A stretch of DNA of 64,000 nucleotides from assembly GCA_958450325.1 (NCBI GenBank), contig OY288253.1, positions 61,814,266 through 61,878,265 on the forward strand, in the 5' to 3' direction. Position 1 is the first letter of the stretch; each line of letters opens with the position of its first letter. Under the pieces are notes generated by a model that did no database searches, had not been told where the DNA came from, and saw nothing but the letters and a program-made list of their open reading frames with translations. Positions 59,492 to 64,000 of the stretch are shown piece after piece. Source of the stretch: Agrostemma githago (taxonomy: Eukaryota; Streptophyta; Magnoliopsida; Caryophyllales; Caryophyllaceae). The translations under genes and the position numbers were made by a program.

Positions 59492-59513
59492 ATCACTAAT
59501 ATTATCCTAAGAT

Positions 59514-60062
59514 TGTTATATATAAATATTAACGTAATATGCTAGTAGGTTATATACTGAAACTAGATTAGGACGAGATGTATCTCTGCCCTTAGGATAA
59601 TATTAGCCCCCACTATATTGCTGATGAGATTATCAGGCTAATTACCCCCAGGATTCCCTAATCTTAGAATGAAGTAACAGCAATATTATTCATTCTCCAT
59701 GAACATAATAGTTGTGTTTTTTATTTTTCTTGACATAAACAAATTAGAGTTGCTCCTTCTTAGGTTTTCTGCCACTGTATATAAAGGAACAAATTTGGCG
59801 GTTATCTGTTCCGAATAGACACGACGATTGGCTGAAACCGTAAGTATAGAAAAAAGATAAAAACGATTCTTGGCACTGTTATCTTATGATTTATTAAACA
59901 TTAATAATCCTTGTATACATAATTAAGCCCATTGCTTAATTTGACCCAATCGTTTAATCCAACTTAGTCTAATATACTAAGCATTCTAATCCTTCCCTGT
60001 GAGATAACTTATCACACTTAATAAAACAAAACATTGAAGACATTGAAGACTATTATCTAACA
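59514..60062 (-). repeat. Copia LTR (5' in element orientation)
   Basis: 549 bp, the same length as the other LTR with only a few substitutions. The TATATAC motif near 59778-59785 on minus is the likely promoter. Confidence 0.93.
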
Positions 60063-62743
60063 GAGTCAACACCGGAGCATCGTCAAGATAAAATCCAATT
60101 TCGGTGGGTAAATCGTCAAACGTGGAAAAATTCATTTCCACAATTAAATTTTTCAGTAAATATAAATGTTCGATAAAATTATTCTTATATCAATATCTTG
60201 TTGATAATTTATGTTGCATGAGTGAAATTATTAGTTTTACGGAGTATAGATTTTTGTAGCCTAAATTCATTTTACAAATAAATAAATAAATAAAATAAAA
60301 TAGGGAGAAGAGGAGTCCGTATGAGATCATTAAGATCTTAGGACTTTAGATTTTAATATTAGGTTATGCTTTGTGATTAGAGTTAATTACATTTATTTGG
60401 TGCTAATGATTATCGTTTAGATATATGTTGCTAATCAGAGTTGCATGTTAATTATTTGTGATTAATTTTAGTTACATTCATATATGTTTGCATGTGAATT
60501 TAGATGTAAACTAATAGGTAAAAGATCAAATTTTCTTTCGAGTCTTGTTTTGTTTTGAGTGACTCTAGTGACTCAATCTCTAGAAAGGTAATTTTGCAAG
60601 TTTCCTTAATTTGATGAAGTAAATGATTAATTGTTTAAGTAAAAGGATCACTAGTAATATACTAGTGGGCTGCGTGCCTTCGTCCTAGCCAAGTTGTCTA
60701 GGATAGATTTTTGACAAATTTTTACTCCATAGTACACCTATCTTTGTCTCATTAAAAAGGTATGACTTTGTTAAAGAAAATTTCTCAAAAACGATCATAA
60801 GCAATTTTATGTATTTTCGTCTCAAAATTTGTACTAATACATGTTAGGTAGATTTTGTAGTGATTTGGCTCTTTGGAGCGTCATAAAGCGTCATAATTTA
60901 CTTTCCGCTTTCCAAAAAGTGAAAATTTAATATTTGGTTGCGAAACTGGACCTACGTCACCCCAAATAATGTAATATTAAAAGACCTAGCTTATTTTCTT
61001 GTAAGTAGGTTAGAATTTTAGGACCCTGACAATTGTTTAGGCCCGACTCACGATATCGCTAGACCCACATTTCACTAATATGAGTGAATCATCTGTACTT
61101 AAAAAGAAACTGTGCTCGTATCATTTTAAGACACGATTTAAGTTTTTAACAAATACGGAGTACTATTAAACAAAATAAAATTTTGACTTTTTAAGGACTT
61201 CGTCAAAACCGTCAAGTATGCCTAACTTTGTCAGCTTTTTAAAAGTCGGGGCATATCTATCAAATAATTGTCGTTTTTCATACAGACAAAAGTTTTTATC
61301 AATTCTTTGAGATTCTATGGTCAATATTGGAATCTTTTCCCCTAACTTATCACGTATTTTTGTTAACAAAGGTTTTCAAAGACAACTTTCATAAATAGTT
61401 ATTCCTTATATTTCAGTTACAATATTTTGGAGTCAAAAGTTGTACTTTAGTTATACATTTCGGAATTATAAGTTATAGCTAAATGAATTAAGGGCGATTT
61501 CTAATCAATTGACTACTCAGGGGACTGAAAGCCATCCCTTAGTGAATTGATTAAAAACTTGGCTAAACTCCGTTAAATTATCATAATAATCATTTAATTT
61601 ATTAACCAAGTTCGTAGCCAAATCCCGACCTACAAATAGGGACAACCCCATAAGGAGACCTTTATTTGACTACGTGCTACTTGGCTATTTTATTGTAACT
61701 CCGTAACTAATTTCAAGAAAAGGAAATTTTTATGGAATTCGAGTTGGATAACACATAATATTTTCGAAATGTATTTCAAATAGTTGTATATTTTATTGGG
61801 CATTTTTAGGACTTTATTCAAAATCTCATTGAGCGGGAAAGTAGGTTGTATCTATTGTGTACGAGATAACTTGGAAGAATAGCGTTTAGCTTAACCGTAT
61901 AAAACCGTCCGTAGCGTACGAAGGGGCTTTGGCTGCCCTTGTCATTGACTCGAGAGTAGGCGGGAGTGTGACCATACTTTAGGTGGGGACCGGATCAGTC
62001 CCGTACGTGTTAGGTGGATCGCACCCGGGTTTCCGTGAGTCGACGATTGGAGCGTGGCTGCGGGGATAACCAGCCGGGTGATGAGTAGTCCGTGGTGCGG
62101 GTAACAACCCCACGTACCGGCATTCGACCCTGGAGATGAGAGGACGAATTTTGTTTTAAACGTGTTTATGTCACCACAGTAAACAGGGGTAATAATGTAA
62201 GCCCCTGGTATCGGTGTGATTGGCGGTATATTATTATTGTACAAGTATCAAATACGAAACTTATTCGGTAATTGTACAATGATTGGCCGGTATACCGTGA
62301 TAAAACTTTTCCAAAAATAATACGGCAACTAAAACATTTCTTGCGATTTTCAAAGTTATGTGTTATCGGCTGTGCATTTATGTACTGTTAATTGATCTAT
62401 GTTTGATTTAATATTTTATTCATGTAAAATTTTGATAATTTACCCACCTGACTATTTGTTTTTCTATGAAATTCTTTTAAAAATATTTTAATCGTCAGAT
62501 TAAGGGAGACTGACCACTCCTCAGATGGGCAAGGTTGGAGATAGCTCAAGATGGGACACCAATGTATTTCTATTCTTCATGAAATTGTTATAATTAAATG
62601 TATTATATAAGTACTTTGATAATTATTATGAAGTAATCTAGTTAGTTGAGAATAGTAATGACTCGGATATGTATTATGTCTTTCGCTGTTTCCTATTATA
62701 AACTTATTTATAAAGTTTGGAAAATCAGGGTTGTTACATAATT

Positions 62744-62833
62744 AGTTGACATATTTTGAAAAGCAAGAAATTGTAAATATGATGGATCATATTGATTAAA
62801 TAAAAATGGATTATGATTATTATTATTACTCAT
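62744..62833 (-). pseudogene. PIF/Harbinger ORF1, N-terminal fragment separated by the LARD
   Basis: The ATG at 62833-62831 starts an Asn-rich frame (MSNNNNHNPFLFN...AFQNMS) that runs to the LARD's right target copy. It continues in the same frame at 30815 on the other side of the 31.9-kb insertion. The target copy TAATT encodes part of the shared reading at the junction. The gene was therefore intact at this point when the LARD inserted. Confidence 0.85.
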
Positions 62834-63250
62834 TTTGTATATATTAACAAATTATATGAGAAATTGTAAACAATTAACGTGTGTATATATATATATTAAA
62901 TTGTGTGGGGTGAAAAAAAAAAGTCGTTGAAACAATTTGAAAATCAGTACAATTTGGAAATAAAAAGAGTCGTTGCAAACATTGTCCATCAAAGTAGTAC
63001 AAAGTATGACAAATCATTGCTTTCTCCTTCAAAGTATCCGTTGCTTTGCAATTCATCAAAGGAAAGAGCTGGTGTATTACTCCATGGCACACCAAACCAA
63101 TGCACAACTCTACAATTCTGGCCCACCTTCCTCTCCGTTGGTTTCTCCATGTTGAAGGAGAAAATTAAAACTCTCCATCAAGATGGAGAAGACCTTGGTA
63201 AAAATAACCCTTTCTCTCCGAGAGTTTTTTCTTCATGATAAATGATGCTC
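62834..63250. other. Right terminal region of Harbinger-2 (5' side of ORF1)
   Basis: Contains a short (TA)n at 62883-62896, ORF1 upstream sequence and the right TIR TAAATGATGCTC at 63239-63250. An open frame at 62903-63238 has no recognised domain and I take it as chance. Confidence 0.6.
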
Positions 63251-63504
63251 TAACGACAATTCTGTCCTAAAAAAAATATGCAAACTCACTTGGGTTAACG
63301 GGGGGATGGGGATGACTGATGAGGTTACGCAAAAAATAGGGGGAGTTGCTCCCTCTTTTTAATAGAAGTTAAAGTTAATGAAGGAAAGAAGATTTGAATT
63401 AATTTTGACGAAATGACCCAAAAAAAAAAAATTAAACCATAAATGTGGTTAGTAGTAGAGGTGAGCCGTTATATTGGGCGCGGCACAAAGTAATGGTGGT
63501 GGTG
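63251..63504 (+). promoter_or_regulatory. Presumed promoter and 5' UTR of the RlmI-like gene
   Basis: Only 254 bp separate the Harbinger-2 end (TSD TAA 63251-63253) from the start codon. No clear TATA box is visible. It includes a poly-A run (63418-63430). Confidence 0.4.
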
Positions 63505-64000
63505 ATGCAGCTTCCATGCCGCCTAGGCCTAGTCAAGTGCTTCTCTCTTTCTACCTCTCCTCCTCCTCCTCCTCATTCCAACTCCCTTCAACACCTCGCT
63601 TCCACTCTACCTCGAGGTACCCCCCCCCTCTCTCTCTCTCACTCACTCATACTGGGTAGTAGAGCCGTTATGGTTGAAGGGCGGGATACCCATTTTTGTT
63701 GTTTCGTTTATTTACTATCAATTATGGTTTGCAAATGATGGTGATACTTGAGACTGTTGAGAGTGTATAATGTGAAGAAGAATGAGATGTTGTTGGCAGA
63801 TATCGCAAAAGTTGTGCTGAAGAAAGGGAAGACTCAACTCTTCAAGGATGGAAGTCCAATGGTTTACAGTGGTGCAGTCGACAGAATTGTCGGCAGACCA
63901 CCTCCTAAAACCGGAGACATTGTTTTGGTAGCCGATGGAGCTGAGAAACCAATTGGATGGGGGCTATACAATTCCGTTTCCATGTTCTGTGTCCGCCTTA
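63505..64000 (+). CDS. RlmI-like rRNA large-subunit methyltransferase (PUA domain), 5' part
   Basis: Exon 1, 63505-63616, encodes [18 protein letters not shown] then PPPPP and [10 protein letters not shown], a Ser/Leu/Arg-rich stretch consistent with an organelle transit peptide. The donor is CTCGAG/GTACCC. The intron 63617-63799 contains (CT)n and ends TTGGCAG. Exon 2 starts at 63800 in phase 1 and encodes [34 protein letters not shown] and [15 protein letters not shown], the N-terminal PUA domain of plant RlmI-type SAM-dependent methyltransferases that modify a cytosine of large-subunit rRNA in bacteria. The methyltransferase domain lies beyond the window. This is the one likely host gene here, and no defect is visible. 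Confidence 0.8.

Larger units (their letters stand above)
54431..60062 (-). mobile_element. Ty1/copia retrotransposon, complete but inactive
   Basis: Two 549-bp LTRs (54431-54979 and 59514-60062; TGTTGTATATAAAT...TATCTAACA) and a perfect 5-bp TSD GAGTC (54426-54430 and 60063-60067). Coding on minus in the copia order gag, protease, integrase, RT, RNase H. A PPT (AAGTGGGGGA on minus) abuts 54980. The uninterrupted target is visible in the LARD left LTR near 32045. Confidence 0.95.
30816..62738 (+). mobile_element. LARD-type non-autonomous LTR retrotransposon (with two nested elements)
   Basis: Starts TGTAACACCCCGTATTTTTC and ends GGGTTGTTACA. The target TAATT is duplicated at 30811-30815 and 62739-62743. 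The LTR start recurs at 53150 and the LTR end at 49591. A PBS (TGGTATCAGAGC, 49594) and a PPT (TTAGGGGGTAAGAC, about 53136) bound a 3.5-kb interior with no gag or pol. Without nested inserts the right LTR is about 3.95 kb. These proportions match large retrotransposon derivatives (LARDs). The sequence before the PPT (TTTCGAGGACGAAAC) resembles the pol end of chromovirus (Tekay/Del) elements, the likely helper family. Confidence 0.9.
53150..62738 (+). repeat. Right LTR of the LARD (interrupted)
   Basis: Segments 53150-54430 and 60063-62738, split by the copia element with TSD GAGTC. About 3.95 kb without the insert. It holds a long (TA)n run at 54134-54221 where the left LTR has only a short one (near 31826), and a (AAT)n tract near 53700. 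Confidence 0.88.
24239..63250. mobile_element. PIF/Harbinger element 2, interrupted by a LARD retrotransposon
   Basis: The left end GAGCATCATTTA (24239-24250) is the inverted copy of TAAATGATGCTC (63239-63250). TAA target copies lie at 24236-24238 and 63251-63253. The element's own DNA is 24239-30815 plus 62744-63250, about 7.1 kb, or about 4.7 kb without the internal tandem duplication. Contents from the left: companion gene (minus) and transposase (plus), both duplicated, then Myb-like ORF1 (minus). ORF1 and transposase are the two genes expected of PIF/Harbinger; the companion gene is extra. Confidence 0.88.

Noticed and set aside
62903..63238. 111-codon open frame at the right end of Harbinger-2
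   Set aside because: Opposite to ORF1 in terminal non-coding sequence and it runs into the TIR; no known motif.

Overview
The window is repeat-dense nuclear DNA of a flowering plant. The evidence is nested LTR retrotransposons of plant Ty3/gypsy (Tat lineage) and Ty1/copia type, PIF/Harbinger, CACTA, Helitron and MITE elements, spliceosomal introns, and one recognisable plant housekeeping gene at the right edge. Repeated use of the palindrome TACGGAGTA and the Tat/Retand-type elements make me suspect a Caryophyllales species, but that is a weak inference. No bacterial, organellar, rRNA or tRNA genes were seen.

Left part (1-10.75 kb). A Tat-lineage Ty3/gypsy element enters from the left: end of integrase, then an antisense multi-exon ORF with its own TATA box, a polypurine tract and a 2.3-kb 3' LTR ending at about 5637. 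It sits inside a degraded PIF/Harbinger element (Harbinger-1, 5638-8723) with a dead transposase, a 129-bp tandem repeat array and a two-exon companion gene of unknown function. A nearly palindromic inverted dimer of a Harbinger derivative follows (8759-10596).

Middle part (10.75-24.2 kb). This holds two Helitron 3' ends on the minus strand, a Stowaway-like MITE, a multi-exon RPA1-like gene (minus, 14.7-19.1 kb) disrupted by an LTR-like insertion, a block rich in ACCCGA, and a Tourist-type MITE carrying a non-autonomous CACTA element with a TNPA-like gene.

Right part (24.2-63.25 kb). One Harbinger element (Harbinger-2; TIR GAGCATCATTTA, TSD TAA at 24236 and 63251) occupies 39 kb. Its own DNA is only about 7 kb: a tandemly duplicated block (companion gene on minus, transposase on plus) and a Myb/SANT-like ORF1. 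ORF1 is split by a LARD-type retrotransposon (30816-62738, TSD TAATT on both sides). The LARD has about 4-kb LTRs, a tRNA-iMet PBS, a PPT and a 3.5-kb non-coding interior. Its left LTR carries a complete Tat-lineage Ty3/gypsy element (32092-43725) with two antisense genes. Its right LTR carries a complete Ty1/copia element (54431-60062, TSD GAGTC). The order of events reads: Harbinger insertion, internal tandem duplication, LARD insertion, then the two insertions into the LARD LTRs.

Right edge. Only 254 bp beyond Harbinger-2 begins a host gene encoding a PUA-domain RlmI-like rRNA methyltransferase (exon 1 at 63505-63616, exon 2 from 63800, running off the window). Almost every transposon ORF carries stops or frameshifts. 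The least damaged coding sequences are the companion genes at 7561-8139 and 24743-25344, the TNPA-like exons and the host gene.
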